A DNA stretch of 64,000 bases from Cryoendolithus antarcticus (GCA_002077065.1 NAJO01000048.1:186001-250000); one strand, 5' to 3'. Positions 20,071 to 30,854 are shown, counted from the first letter of the stretch. Numbers and translations are program-made. Notes: a model not told the origin generated them from the letters alone.

Positions 20071-22436
20071 ATGCCTTCGAACGAGATCTCTCGCGACGCA
20101 ATCGCCGAGAAGGGTGGTATTAATTACCATGAAGGATCTTCGACCGTCTCCCCGAAACCTGAGGAGCACACTCTCGGTGCAGAGGTACCCACGACCTGGA
20201 AGACCTGGCTTGTCATCTTCGTGCGTATCCCCATGAAGTCTGTCTCGACAGCACTGACAGAATTGCCAGATCTTGTCGTCATGCTTCGGTCTCTCCTTCT
20301 GGCCTGTGCCCACGACAGCTGCGATGCAGGGGAAACTAGGGGCCAAGTTGGGCGATGCTACAGGAACATCAATCTACTGGTACATACCGGCCTACACGAC
20401 AGATTGTGCACTCGGCTTCCTCATAGCTGGCGCGAACAGGTGCGTGATACCAGATCCTATTGCATTCACGCGCTAATGACAGCGACAGCGATGTCCTAGG
20501 TAGAAGGTGGTTTTTGTAAGTTAATGCGCTGTTCTCACAGTGGTGGAACGTTTGCGGTTCGACTGTTCTTGTTTCGGGGGCTGCCAAAACGCGTAATGCT
20601 ACGTCGCCGACGAAGCACTTCCGCCGTCAAGCGACGTCCACAATGCCTCGCTGGTACCCCAACGTAACGACTCAGCTGTTCTATCGAGGTCGGTGGGAGT
20701 GATAGGCTTCAATCGTCCAAGAGGATACGGCGTGAAACGGGCGAAGGGATCTTGGATCGAGGGCATTGCCTGGTCACGATACTGATCACCCTCAACAGGC
20801 TCGTCGGAGAAGTCCTCGCATCTGTCGGCATGCTTGTATCCGCCACAGCCAAGTCGCCAGAGCTATTCACTGCAGGTCTCGCTGTGGCTGGCTTCGGAGG
20901 CGGCTTCTGTCAGATGGCTATGTGCTCCGTCCCCGAGTTACTTAAGAACAAGTCGGTGGCTCCTTGACGTCCTGAGGCTTCTTGGTAGGTGATTTGGGTC
21001 CGGAGGGTCAAAATTGACTTTTTCGCAGATATCGACACATTGGAATCACCATTTCAGACGGCTTCGTCTTCCTGATCGTCATCATTGGGCCCATCGTCGG
21101 TCGGTATGCCATTGATGTTGGTGATTGCTGGCGCTACATCTTCTACGGCGGCTTCGTTGCGCAGATAATCAGCTTGATTTGCCTGGCTTGGCTATACCAC
21201 CCACCCAAACACCCAAGGGGTGTGCCATGGAAAGACGCCATCCGTGGCCTGGACTATGTCGGCACAGTACTCGTCATCCCTGGGGTGTGTCTGGTCCTTG
21301 TCGGGATCATCACCACAACCTATATGAAGTCGACTAGTGTCAAAGTCCTCGCGCCGATGTGTGCTGGCTTTGGACTACTAGTGCTATTTGGGCTGTGGGA
21401 GACCTTTAGCAAAGTCAAGTCAGTACACAAGATCGTCGATCGTGTGCCTGACAGTTGCTTACTGGTTGCTCAGATACCCCCTCTGCCCGCCGCGAATCTT
21501 CCGCTCTCACTACGGCAGAGAATTCACTGTACCATTCATCATTGCGCTGATCGTTACCATGTGAGCACAACCCATCGGCACGGAACGAAGAGATACGGCA
21601 GCTGACAGAGGACAGGTTCTACTACGGCATCAACATCATCTACCCGACGATGGTCAACGTTTTCTACATCACCGCTGAATCTTCACGGTCAGATGAGCTA
21701 CTCCTGACCTTGCCGGGCAATCTTGGGCTAGTCTTTGGCGCGATGCTCCTCATCTGCTTTGGCAATCTCTTTGGACATTGGAAGTGGACCCTGGTCATCT
21801 CCTGGACTATGATGACTCTCTTCGGAGGTCTGATGGCAATGGTGACACCCTTCAACAGAGGCACGATGATCGCCTTCACTTTTCTCGAGCAGACATTCTT
21901 CGGCTGGGCACAGTACGAGTCCATCGCCTTCACTCAGCTGGGTGTTCACCAACAAGATCTTGGCATGTCCGGAGGTCTCGCTGGCGTAGCACGTTACGCC
22001 GGTGGCAGTCTGGCGCAGGCGATCTATGTGTCCATCCTGACGAACTCGCAAGCTTCGCGGGCTGCGGTCTCAGTGCCTGCTGCCGTCATGAAGGCCGGAG
22101 GTAGCATGGAGCTAGGGGAGTCCATCCTGGCAGCATTTCCAGGTGGCGCCACAGCGCTTGCACAGGTGCCCGGTGCTACTGCCGAAATCTTGGGTGCTGC
22201 TGGGCTGGCTTTTCAATGGTCGTATGCTTATGCGTTGAAGATTACAGCGCTGTCGTCGTTGGCGTTCGGCGGCTTCGGCCTCATCCTATGTCTTCTGACC
22301 GAGAGCATCGATGCCAAGGCGGGTACCTCCCCTGTCAGCAGACCGAGATCAACGACTAATGCCATCATAGATGAACGACCAGACCAACGTCTTCCTGGAG
22401 AACGATGTGAACGCAGACAAGAACGAGTATCACTGA
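20071..22436 (+). CDS. MFS efflux transporter, TRI12-like (14 TM)
   Basis: Eight exons, 20071-20220, 20270-20439, 20489-20515, 20799-20951, 21029-21418, 21474-21560, 21616-22318 and 22371-22436, give about 581 residues. It is a plasma-membrane drug/proton antiporter of the trichothecene-efflux type. The conserved loop SDVLGRRWF is coded by a 27-nt exon and joins LLVGEVLASVG across a 283 bp intron. Then come GGGFCQMAMCSVPELL, YRHIGITISDGF and YPTMVNVFYI. The last exon encodes the family's C-terminal signature FLENDVNADKNEYH. The final intron joins correctly only if a GC donor (position 22319) is used. As an exporter it may remove a toxic substrate or product of the cluster. Confidence 0.88.
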
Positions 22437-23044
22437 GGTCAGGTCGATGTGAAGTGCCTGAGGATATGGCTGCCTCAGGCTACACGTTATGATACCATAT
22501 AATTATCGCAAGCAAAGCGCGTTCTACTCAAAGGCCATCTGACTCAGTGGCAGGGCGCCCCTAGGCCCGACAAGACTTGAAGCGGAATCAACCGTTCGAT
22601 TCTCAGCAGCGCCGTGAGAACAACACTGTCCACGCGCCATTTCTAGCAGCCGCGAGAGAATGTCTCCGCGGCCAAACCATCAGGCACTGGGTACGAGGGA
22701 CGCCTCCCCTCCCATCTCTCATGAATGCTCCAGAGGAGCTTCACCACATCTCAATTGAACCGTTGTGCGATGCAAGAGTCTTGTCGGGTCTTGGGTAGTG
22801 TTCCCAAACCACAATATTTTTCACCTTTTCCCTCTCATTGAGTATTGTTACATTGCTTTCGCAACGATACCATCGCCCTTACTTTTGATCTCACGCTGTT
22901 ATCAGGGTGAGAGGAGTCAGCCTCGATAGTGTGGGTGTTCGTTGGGGAAGTGCGACAGCGGGTCTAAGGTGGGTCTGCAAGCTGGAGGAAAGAGCGACGT
23001 CGTTCATCCCCAACACCGGTACAGCTGATCATCGTACCATACCC
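22437..23044. other. Intergenic, convergent 3' ends
   Basis: About 600 bp between the MFS gene (plus) and the DUF6594 gene (minus). A tRNA-like stretch at 22545-22600 was tested by eye and fails stem pairing. No other feature is seen. This gap marks the right edge of the oxidoreductase cluster. Confidence 0.45.
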
Positions 23045-24085
23045 TCACTTCGCCTCATCCCAATTGACGATGCTGACTGTTTGGGTCTGAAAGTTGCTGA
23101 TGAAGACTACCAGCACGGCACAGTACGCCGCCGATGCCGCGAACAGCTCATGCCGCGTTGCCTTGGTCATGTCCGACAGTGCCATGCCGAACAGCATCGT
23201 GAACACGATCAGTAGTCCAATGCCCTCAAATGGCGCTGCCTCCGTCGCCATTCCCGCGAGTCGATACAGCACCACAACGGGCGTGACTAGGAGAGTGAAG
23301 ATGGTGACCACCACGATGCCATTGACTAGCTTGCTCACACGATTGGGAGCATAGTAAAAGTCGAGCTTGTTCGCCGTTTCCACCTTGAGCCCGGGCGTGA
23401 TGAAGATGCGCTACACTCGGTGTCAGGGCCACATAAGCATCGGTAGGAAGAGAGATACCATACCTGTACCAAGCGACAGCCACAACGACGTTGAAGGAAT
23501 TTGTTCACTCGATGGAGCGTTCGCATTACAAGACCTTCGAAAACTGCGCCATCCCTGCCTGATCGGAGGGTGACGATGTCTTCTTTGCGCAGGATGAAGT
23601 CCCGCTCTCTGTTGACAAGCGGCTTATTGTCCATGATCCAGTCTCTGGCACCCTCCCAATCACGATCAGATGGCTGTTGTAACAATGCCATCCGCTTGCT
23701 CTTCAGCAAGACATCATATTGCACCCACATTATCTGGAGCTATCTTTGTGGTGCGGTGTGGTTGACGTAACATACTCCATGAGCTGGACCTTCAGCGCTT
23801 CGAAGAGTTGCAGACGGGTACGCAGGAAGGGGAAGTTGGCGCTTGTATCCGAGCATTGCTCTATATCATCACTGCTCACGCAGTACAGCTTCCGCTTACT
23901 GCCACCGACAGCCGTGTCGTCGAAATTATCGAATGTGTCCAATTCTCTTTCCAGCTCGACAAGGTTGTACTGCAAGCGGAGCAAAAGGCGAGCATAGAGG
24001 TACGAAAAGGATCGATATTGCATGAGATTGTGATCGCTGCACCGGAAAGCTGCTAGCCTAGCGTAGCCATTTGGACATTTGTCGA
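23045..24085 (-). CDS. DUF6594 membrane protein (5' end unresolved)
   Basis: Supported exons are 24023 or further upstream to 23772, 23733-23464 and 23410-23045. The protein has a helical soluble part (SYLYARLLLRLQYNLVELE, then RDWEGARDWIMDNKPL and RERDFIL) and three C-terminal membrane helices (LVNGIVVVTIFTLLVT, GLLIVFTMLFGMAL, YCAVLVVFIS). This order is that of fungal DUF6594 proteins, whose function is unknown. From the ATG at 24023 it would be about 295 residues, but the frame continues upstream with NGYARLAAFRCSD, which is the family's conserved start of the domain, without a Met. The real first exon lies further upstream behind an intron I could not place. The first intron is only 38 bp with a weak donor (GTTACG). 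Confidence 0.7.
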
Positions 24086-24737
24086 CTGCGCTTCATCAGT
24101 ATCCTGCTTCTTCATGGCGACTCTATTCGATGTACCGATTCTGGTCACTGCCCGGCGGGCGAGCCCCTCTGGATCGGGTGTCGCCCGCTCGTTTTGGGAC
24201 GGCGATCTACGTTTCCCACAGAACGCCCTAGCCAGATTCGCTTTGAGGCCTGATACCCGGTGTCAGCTCTGCACGCCGCAGGGTGTAAAGTAGAAGCATA
24301 CCTCCACTTGGCGCAGGTACGCCAACCTCCACGTCGTACATCGGACCAGGAGCGCTGTAGCTGCCTGTCCGCATCCCTAACAACGTGCTTTCGGTCACTT
24401 CCTACTCGCTTTGTGACATAATAGGTCTTTGGGCCAGTATGTGCGAGGTCTAACGTCTTTCCTACTACGATAGAAGAAAGCCTGACGCGGCACGAGGTGG
24501 CCATTGCTGTCAAGACACGTTACACTCTCAGTCGAGGATGATAGGCACGAGGCAGTGCGACTGCGCCAAAAGGTAGTGTAACAAGGCTACATGCATACAC
24601 TAACTACACGAAGGACAACTTCGATCGGAATGATCCGCCCACGCATTTTGAGGCCTTCGCTACGTCTTCCTCGAGCTTGGAGAAGCCTCTTTGACGACCT
24701 TGTACTTCGGCTTCGGAGAGATGGCATCCGCACCGTA

Positions 24738-25136
24738 CTACTTGCCGTCGTGGACCCACGCCACGTCGTCCCGCTTACTCAGTGCATCTCCGTACTTCCG
24801 GCACTTATCAAACAAGGAAGCGGCGCGAATACGCCTCTCGTAGCTTGCAGCCCACATGGAGCCTTGTTGGTTTCTTGGCTGGTCGTTAAGATAGACGTCC
24901 ATCCCAACAGCGAAGTGCTGCTGAGCCGATGCAGGGTGTACATCTTTCTGGCGGCCGAAGCCCTTGGTCAGATGCTTCTCCCATGACTTAATGTAATGCG
25001 CCTGATCCAGGAGATGATCTGAGCCCGGACAAAACATCAAGTCACTGAAGCCGGTGTTCGGGTTGTCATCTTGCAGTGTCGGACCTGGCTGATCGTGCTT
25101 CCCGTCAGGTTTGGCCTGTTGATCATTGTTAGCCAT
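24738..25136 (-). CDS. Hypothetical protein, low support
   Basis: An uninterrupted ORF of 132 residues begins with a polar Asn/Asp/Gln-rich stretch and has no recognised domain. Composition is more protein-like than the antisense frames, but there is no homology evidence and it may be part of a spliced gene with the ORFs to the left or right. Confidence 0.25.
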   Translation of the reverse strand: MANNDQQAKPDGKHDQPGPTLQDDNPNTGFSDLMFCPGSDHLLDQAHYIKSWEKHLTKGFGRQKDVHPASAQQHFAVGMDVYLNDQPRNQQGSMWAASYERRIRAASLFDKCRKYGDALSKRDDVAWVHDGK

Positions 25137-25280
25137 CCTCCCTCGACAGTTGCACTTGATGTGAGAAACCTACCGGGTGAAATCTCCACAACGACCAATC
25201 GAGTAGTACTTCTCATCGACGAACGCTCGCAAGCCATCACACAAATAACTGTCCTCCCATCTAGTATTGCCCGGCTCACC

Positions 25281-25613
25281 CTAAGGGATCGGCTCGTAGA
25301 CTACCTCATACTTCTCGTTGTCGTCGTCATCGGTAGCGTTAACCTTTGCCGAGCGCACTCGATATCTGTGGATGTGGCGCTGCTTCAGGACAGAGTCGAG
25401 TAACAGCTCCGCTCTGGCTGACACCGGATATTTCATTAGTACGAATGACCCATCGTAGCGTAGGGATCTCTCGGTGTCGTTGAAAAGGTCGGTGAGCTCT
25501 TCAGCCGAGACGAAGACCTTAGGAGCGCCATCAGTATCGCGCGGAGTCGCAGCCCCTGAGGGAGTCGACAAAGCCTTGTCTCGAGATTCGCTCGTTGTTT
25601 GCATTGCAGTCAT
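25281..25613 (-). CDS. Hypothetical small acidic protein, low support
   Basis: A 110-residue ORF starting MTAMQTTSESRDKAL, with an amphipathic middle (VFVSAEELTDLFNDTERSL) and an acidic tail (NATDDDDNEKYEVVYEP). The composition looks coding but no domain is recognised. It overlaps a longer minus-strand ORF in another frame (25531-25938) and cannot both be read. It might be an exon of a larger gene. Confidence 0.3.
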   Translation of the reverse strand: MTAMQTTSESRDKALSTPSGAATPRDTDGAPKVFVSAEELTDLFNDTERSLRYDGSFVLMKYPVSARAELLLDSVLKQRHIHRYRVRSAKVNATDDDDNEKYEVVYEPIP

Positions 25614-25938
25614 CGGAAAGGAAAGACCAGAGATCTATGGATCCAGGTTGGCAGTCTGCGATATCCCAGTCCGTGGATCCATCTATGATGAGTTCTGATG
25701 GTGTGTTGTCACTGTCTTGGAATGAGCGATCCATCCTGAAATGACGGCAAATACTTGCCCGATATGTATCAGGTGCCTTGACGATGAGACGACGGCGTAC
25801 GGGACGATGAAAGATGATGGTCGATACGCTGACTTGTTGACGACAACTTTGGGTGATCCTGAGTGAGGGAGGTCCGATCCGGGAAAAGAAGTTTTTGAGA
25901 TGGGCAGCTACCTTGTCACAGTGAATGCGAGATCCCAT

Positions 25939-26433
25939 GGTGAAACTGTACCGCGACGCGAAGACCTACCCAAGTGGGCGCTGCGTACTTTCACATGCAT
26001 GCACGTGCGGGCTTCAATGGCTCTTCGGATTTCTGCACACCTGAGGTACTCCAACAGCAGGACTCCGTAGCCAGAGCTTAGATTGACTGCAACGCAAGCA
26101 TTGAGGGCTCATCAAGACACCGTCGAGAGCCGCGCTACTTGTCGTTCAGAGGACGCAGCTCATCGGCTGAACACACATAATATGCTCCATGTGGTGCGTA
26201 CGACAGCAGCACAAGGCCCTGCGTGCGTGGAGAAAAGCATGCTGGAGTCCATCTTTTCAGCGAGTTTTGCAGAACTCGTCCCGCAATGAAAGGATGTAGA
26301 TCGATGAAACGCGATCTGAGATCTGTCTTGGCGTGGTGACTATGCGGCTTTGTGTGCTTGTCATGTATAGAAGCTCCCAGCTTTCAGACAATCCGGAGGC
26401 GATCCTGCAGACACTATCTTGTTCACCTTTTGT
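25939..26433. other. Intergenic, upstream of caspase-like gene
   Basis: About 500 bp with no supported gene. Short ORFs on both strands have no features. Confidence 0.4.
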
Positions 26434-27391
26434 ATGACTGACCAACCCAACCCAGCTTACCAAGTGGAGGACTCGGACCATCCACACATTCCTGCGAAAC
26501 ACCCAGGCTATACCGAAGCTGTTGACATCAAGCAGAAGCTCGCTAAAGGTGCACAATATGAGCATGTTGGCGTGCTGATAATCGAATGGGATATCTCGAT
26601 TACTGGGGACGAGGCCATGCAAGCTGAGGTCAGTATCCTCCCACTCCGTCACAGAGCTGTCATCTGACGAACAATTGCAGACCAATGCACTTGTATCCGT
26701 GTTCCGTAATACGTACAATCACGGTGTCGAGCATCTCGTGCTGACCGGAAATACGCCAGGCGCAGCGCAAGGGCAGTTGCGAGCCAACGTCCAAGCACTT
26801 ATCGACGACTTCGACGGTCCGCATGAGAGCCACCTGTTGATCGTATGCTACAACGGCCATGGCGGTCCATCGTCAGGCACGGCTGACGCGGCGGCGTCTC
26901 TCGTCATGACGCCACGGGGATGCTCTATCGCTTCAGATCCTTAGATGCCATATGTGACTTGGAAGCCAGTCAACGAGATGCCGCAGGATTCAATGTCAGA
27001 TGTGCTCGTCATACTAGACTGCTGCTCAGCAGGTTCAGCCATGCAGTCGCCCACAACTCAAAGCCTTAATGGTAGTCCTCGTGTGTTTGAGGTCATGGCA
27101 GCCTGCGGTCCAGGAGCGTCAACGCAGATGTCGGGCCCCAAGTCATACACTCGGAGCCTTACCGGGGAACTGCATGCTATTGCACGACTCATCTGCCAAG
27201 GCCGTAAGGCTGCCATTGGCACCTACACACTCGATCGAAAACTGCTTCGGCGGGCTTCTTGGGAGTTTGGAACGATACTGTACGACCGTGGTAATACGAC
27301 ACAGCCACGGCATATCCTCTTGGCGCCGTTGAAGTCTTGTGAAGCTACAGTCCCATCTCCGGAAGTCAGGGATGCTCCAACGCTTCCGTAG
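26434..27391 (+). pseudogene. Caspase-like (peptidase C14) gene with in-frame stop
   Basis: Exon 1 (26434-26628) and exon 2 from 26681 are joined by a 52 bp intron. The caspase-like fold is supported by the alternating strand motifs HLLIVCYNGHGG, with the catalytic His, and VLVILDCCSAGSA, with the catalytic Cys. The C-terminal part adds KSYTRSLTGEL, typical of fungal caspase-like proteins linked to NLR-type systems. Between His and Cys the same frame is cut by TAG at 26942-26944. A 42 bp intron (donor GTCATG at about 26903, ending exactly at this TAG) would rescue the frame but its donor is weak and no good branch site is seen. Without such an intron the gene is broken or relies on readthrough. 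If spliced, the product is a single-domain caspase-like protease of about 280 residues. Confidence 0.6.
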
Positions 27392-27698
27392 ATACGTCCA
27401 AACAGCGGGTCAGGTATCGATCGCCACGGAGAAGCATCTCGACTGAGCGTCCATGTCCGAATTCTTTGTATTCTCGTAGGTGCAGCAGCGAAACGAGTTG
27501 CTCTCGCAGCTCGGGTGACAGCAGCAGTACCTAGGTTCGGGCATCTGGGAGCACAATGATGTGAGAGACGGTAAGCCAGTAGGAGAACAGACGTGATGAT
27601 TGGCGTGCAGGGTTTGAGAACCGATCATCATTAAGTCGACTTGATTGACGAACTGAGAACTCAGCGACGTCGTCAAGCTGGACAGCTTTCTGCGTCTC
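27392..27698. other. Intergenic, convergent 3' ends
   Basis: About 310 bp between the caspase-like gene and the PPR-like gene. Nothing recognisable. Confidence 0.4.
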
Positions 27699-29561
27699 TC
27701 ACCCAGCAGTCAACACTCCCGCGCCCTCATACTCCGCACTCGTTTTCGCCTGCTGCTCAGCCCACACCTTCTCCACCCCTCTCTTAATCCACGCTCCCTT
27801 GGAAGCCCAACCCTCGATGTCTTTTCCCCTCTCCTCACACACTTGCAGTACATCCCAGCATCGCCCATCCCCCACCTTGCCCAAATCCAGTGCAAGCTTC
27901 TCGAGCGTGCCAAATCGAGGCAACCAGCCGAGCTCGACCATGTCGTTCCAGTGTCGATACGCGTAGTCCAGCAATCGGAGTCCTTCGGCTTTGTTGATTG
28001 GTAGGTGATGGGCCCCGGAGGCGAGGAAGACGAGGATCAAGCGATCGTAGGTTAGAGCTGTGGGTTTGACGCGGAGGGCGCAGAGCTCGGAGACTAGGAA
28101 GGAAGCTTGTCGCTCGTCTGGTGGCCAGGCGGTGCGACATGCCCGAAGCAGGAGGTTGAACGTCTCGATGTCTGCGAATGTTGGCTTTGGTCCTTCAGCA
28201 TTTGGCGCGAAGGTATGGATCAGCTTATAGACTGTAAGCGCCGCCTGTAAGTCCTTTCGTGAGACATGGCACTCAATCAGTAGATTGAGCGCTCCTATTG
28301 GGATGGGCTTGTTGGCCGTATAAAGCTCTCGGAGCATCTGTAGCGCGGTGTCGATTAGTGCAGGGTCGGTATTGAGATACGTAAAGAGAGATCGGGTCTG
28401 CCAAGCTGTTGGTGGGAGGTTCTCTTGCGGCATCAGGGTAAGGATTGTAAGAGCGCGCTTCAGGTCCGGCGGATCGGCGCCGAGGTAGGCATCTAGCAGG
28501 AGCTGATAATGGAGATGTGTGAAGGTTTCACCTCGCTTCGAGAGGTGCGTGAAGACATCTGTTGCAAGTGCTGGGTCACCGGCCCGCGAGGCAGTCATCA
28601 ATACATTGAGACAGATCCCTGACGGTGGATTCAGAAAACCGAGATTGACGGTGTTCTTCCAAGCGAATGCCGCAGCATCGTACTCGCACTCTGCTGATGC
28701 CTTGTCAAGCATGTAGGCCCAGACATTCTTACTCACATCCTTCTCTCCGCTGTCGTGTCGTTCTTTGAGGATCGCGTGTGCCTCGCTCACCTCCCCAGCT
28801 TCACCAAGAGTGTAGACGAAGAGATCCAGTAGCCACGGCTCGACTTCCGTCCCACTGCCCTGCATTTCGTCCAGTGCGTGCAAAGCTTGCTCGAAGCTCC
28901 CCTCTCTAAGCATCCCGGCGGCTAGATCCTGCTTCCCTTTCGAGGTGACCTCAAACCACCTCCCCTTCATGTACTCCAGTATCCCGGTTCGCATCAAGTG
29001 ATCTACATGCACAGCCAATACCTTCAGTACAGCGTGGCAGATCTTACTGTCCGCTTCCAGTCCAGCGGCAGCAAGCTCATCCAGATACTCCGCGACCCTC
29101 CAAGCCGCGCCATGGTCGGCGGAGGTGTTCGAGAGTATCAAGGCATAGTAGATATCCAGGTTCGGTCGCTCCTTTCTTTCACGTACCAAGATTTCCGCGA
29201 TCTCACGTGCATCCACGCATCGACCCTCTAACGCGGTGACCTCGAGCCTGTCGTAGAGAGTACGCGTAGTGTCGGTTTTGTAGTCCGGCTTTGGGTCAGG
29301 TAGTAGCCGCTTTTGCCAAGACACACGCGGGTTGCGATTAGCGTAGTCACTGTCGCGAGTTCCGCCATGATGTAGTTTGATCGCCTGCTTTCGCGCGGAG
29401 GGCGCATTGGGTCGTGTGGAGAGCTGGCGTTGTGGAGGGGGGGTGTTGACGCATCTCGCGGGCGGCTTCAAGTCGAGTCGGCGCGGGAGAAGTGAAATCC
29501 GAGACCATAAGGGACACAGGCACTGCCATAGAGGGTCGGCTGCGAGGAAAGGGCGGGACAT
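27699..29561 (-). CDS. PPR-like mitochondrial protein
   Basis: A single exon of about 620 residues from the ATG at 29561; the frame extends upstream only through a non-ATG codon. The first 60 residues are basic and hydrophobic with many Arg/Pro and few acidic residues, a mitochondrial presequence pattern, ending near RQLSTRPNA. The rest is a string of helical pairs about 35 residues apart, for example HAVLKVLAVHVDHLMRTG, QALHALDEMQGSG, LNVLMTASRAGDPALATDV, HYQLLLDAYLG, FNLLLRACRTAWPPDERQA and YDRLILVFLASGA, which is the pentatricopeptide pattern. Fungal PPR proteins bind mitochondrial transcripts and aid translation, stability or ribosome assembly. I cannot name the orthologue. It neighbours MIA40, another mitochondrial gene. 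Confidence 0.8.
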   Translation of the reverse strand: MSRPFLAADPLWQCLCPLWSRISLLPRRLDLKPPARCVNTPPPQRQLSTRPNAPSARKQAIKLHHGGTRDSDYANRNPRVSWQKRLLPDPKPDYKTDTTRTLYDRLEVTALEGRCVDAREIAEILVRERKERPNLDIYYALILSNTSADHGAAWRVAEYLDELAAAGLEADSKICHAVLKVLAVHVDHLMRTGILEYMKGRWFEVTSKGKQDLAAGMLREGSFEQALHALDEMQGSGTEVEPWLLDLFVYTLGEAGEVSEAHAILKERHDSGEKDVSKNVWAYMLDKASAECEYDAAAFAWKNTVNLGFLNPPSGICLNVLMTASRAGDPALATDVFTHLSKRGETFTHLHYQLLLDAYLGADPPDLKRALTILTLMPQENLPPTAWQTRSLFTYLNTDPALIDTALQMLRELYTANKPIPIGALNLLIECHVSRKDLQAALTVYKLIHTFAPNAEGPKPTFADIETFNLLLRACRTAWPPDERQASFLVSELCALRVKPTALTYDRLILVFLASGAHHLPINKAEGLRLLDYAYRHWNDMVELGWLPRFGTLEKLALDLGKVGDGRCWDVLQVCEERGKDIEGWASKGAWIKRGVEKVWAEQQAKTSAEYEGAGVLTAG

Positions 29562-29792
29562 GGCATTGCAAATATAGCAAGGTGAGCGATCAAGGGGATG
29601 CGGTCGGGGGTGATTTGTTGCAAGCCTCAGGCATCCAGGCAAACATGTCGACGATGAACACAGGGGAGACCGCTATTCAGGCGAGACGCCCAGCGTTGGA
29701 CAGCCGTCGAAGTAGGTGGTTCTGGAGAGATATATGCAGTAATGTACATGTCTATGATACACTCGTGCGTGCCATTCGTACACCCCTTTCCT

Positions 29793-30693
29793 CTACTTTT
29801 CGGTAGGGACCTTCGTGCCCGCGGTCCCATCGTGCCACGCCTTCGGCACCAGCTCCTCACTCTCACCCACAGGCTCGGACTTACCCGTCTCCTGGACTGC
29901 GGGTGTCTGAGCCTTCTGCACCTCAGCCTTCCTCACTGGCTGCTCCACCTCACCCCCAACTGCCTCCTCAACAAGTCCAGCCTGCCTCTCCAGCTCGCCA
30001 TCAACTTCCTCCTCCTCCAACTCACTCCCGTATACCTCCGGATGTAGCCTGAAGCAGTCCTGCATCCCCTTGAAATTCTCAATGCAGTCCACGCCCTTTG
30101 GCTCCTCCTTGCTGAACACGAAACAGCTGAATGCTGCTCGGAATTGCTCGCCACAAGGTCCGTCGGCCATGCCGCCCAAGCATGGACAGTCCCAGTTGAT
30201 CTCGCCAGTCTCCTCATTGAAGGCGCCTTGCTGACCGGCTTCTTCCTCGAGAGCTTCGGGAGAGCCAGGGGATGGCGTGGGTTGTGAAATAGCCTCTTCG
30301 TGTGCGGCGGGTGTGGAGGACTGGAGGGTTTGTGGTGACTGCAATTGCGTTGCTCGGGCTTGGGCACGGCGTTGTGCGGCTATCGATTCGATGCTCGTGC
30401 TGACTTCCTCATTCTCGCTGCCGACTTCTGGTGGCGCATGCACAGCATCTACATTGGTCCGTCAGCAATTGTACATTACTGGTAGCCATATCTCAGTGCT
30501 TACATGCTGGCTCCTCCGCCCACACATATGACACATTATAGTAGTACACTAATCCTCCTGCCAATGTCCATCGTAGCGCGGCGTTCTTGAAACTCCGTGA
30601 TGTCTTGTGCGGTGGCGCGGTTGTGAGGGTCCTTCTGGTGGCGCGAGGGATTGCGCGAGGTAGCGCGAGAGCGCGTAATGCTGGTCGATACAT
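29793..30693 (-). CDS. MIA40: Mitochondrial intermembrane space import protein Mia40
   Basis: Two exons, 30693-30504 and 30448-29793, give about 281 residues. Mia40 is the oxidoreductase of the intermembrane-space disulphide relay. The N-terminus is a presequence rich in Arg/Ala, followed by one membrane helix ([18 protein letters not shown]) that anchors it in the inner membrane. The redox-active CPC motif is seen in [10 protein letters not shown], followed by two CX9C-type pairs in [12 protein letters not shown] and [12 protein letters not shown]. The segment after the folded core is long and acidic, as in filamentous fungi. The start is the ATG at 30693, since upstream codons in frame are not Met. 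It shares a 161 bp promoter gap with the thiamine pyrophosphokinase gene. Confidence 0.93.
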
Positions 30694-30854
30694 AATGAGA
30701 TACACGACAGGATAGTGACAGTGGTGAAGGCGATGTCAAAGTGGATGATAAATCCGAGGATGCGCTTGCCATGCGAGCTTCGGGCATGAGGTCCGTGCGT
30801 TCGACCTGCATTTCGTCATTACCATGTTGAAGACTACAAAAGTCCCTTTTGAAA
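30694..30854. promoter_or_regulatory. Bidirectional promoter, MIA40 / THI80
   Basis: Only 161 bp separate divergent start codons at 30693 (minus) and 30855 (plus), so both genes must share regulatory DNA. No classical element was identified. Confidence 0.55.

Noticed and set aside
20516..20798. Transposon insertion in the MFS gene
   Set aside because: I considered this because of the 283 bp gap, but consensus GTAAGT and CAACAG ends with a branch-like CTGAT and a precise protein join argue for an intron; no terminal repeats or target duplication were seen.
22538..22610. tRNA-like stretch with an A-box-like TGACTCAGTGG and CGTTCGATTCT B-box-like segment
   Set aside because: The T-arm and acceptor stems do not pair, so it cannot fold as a tRNA.
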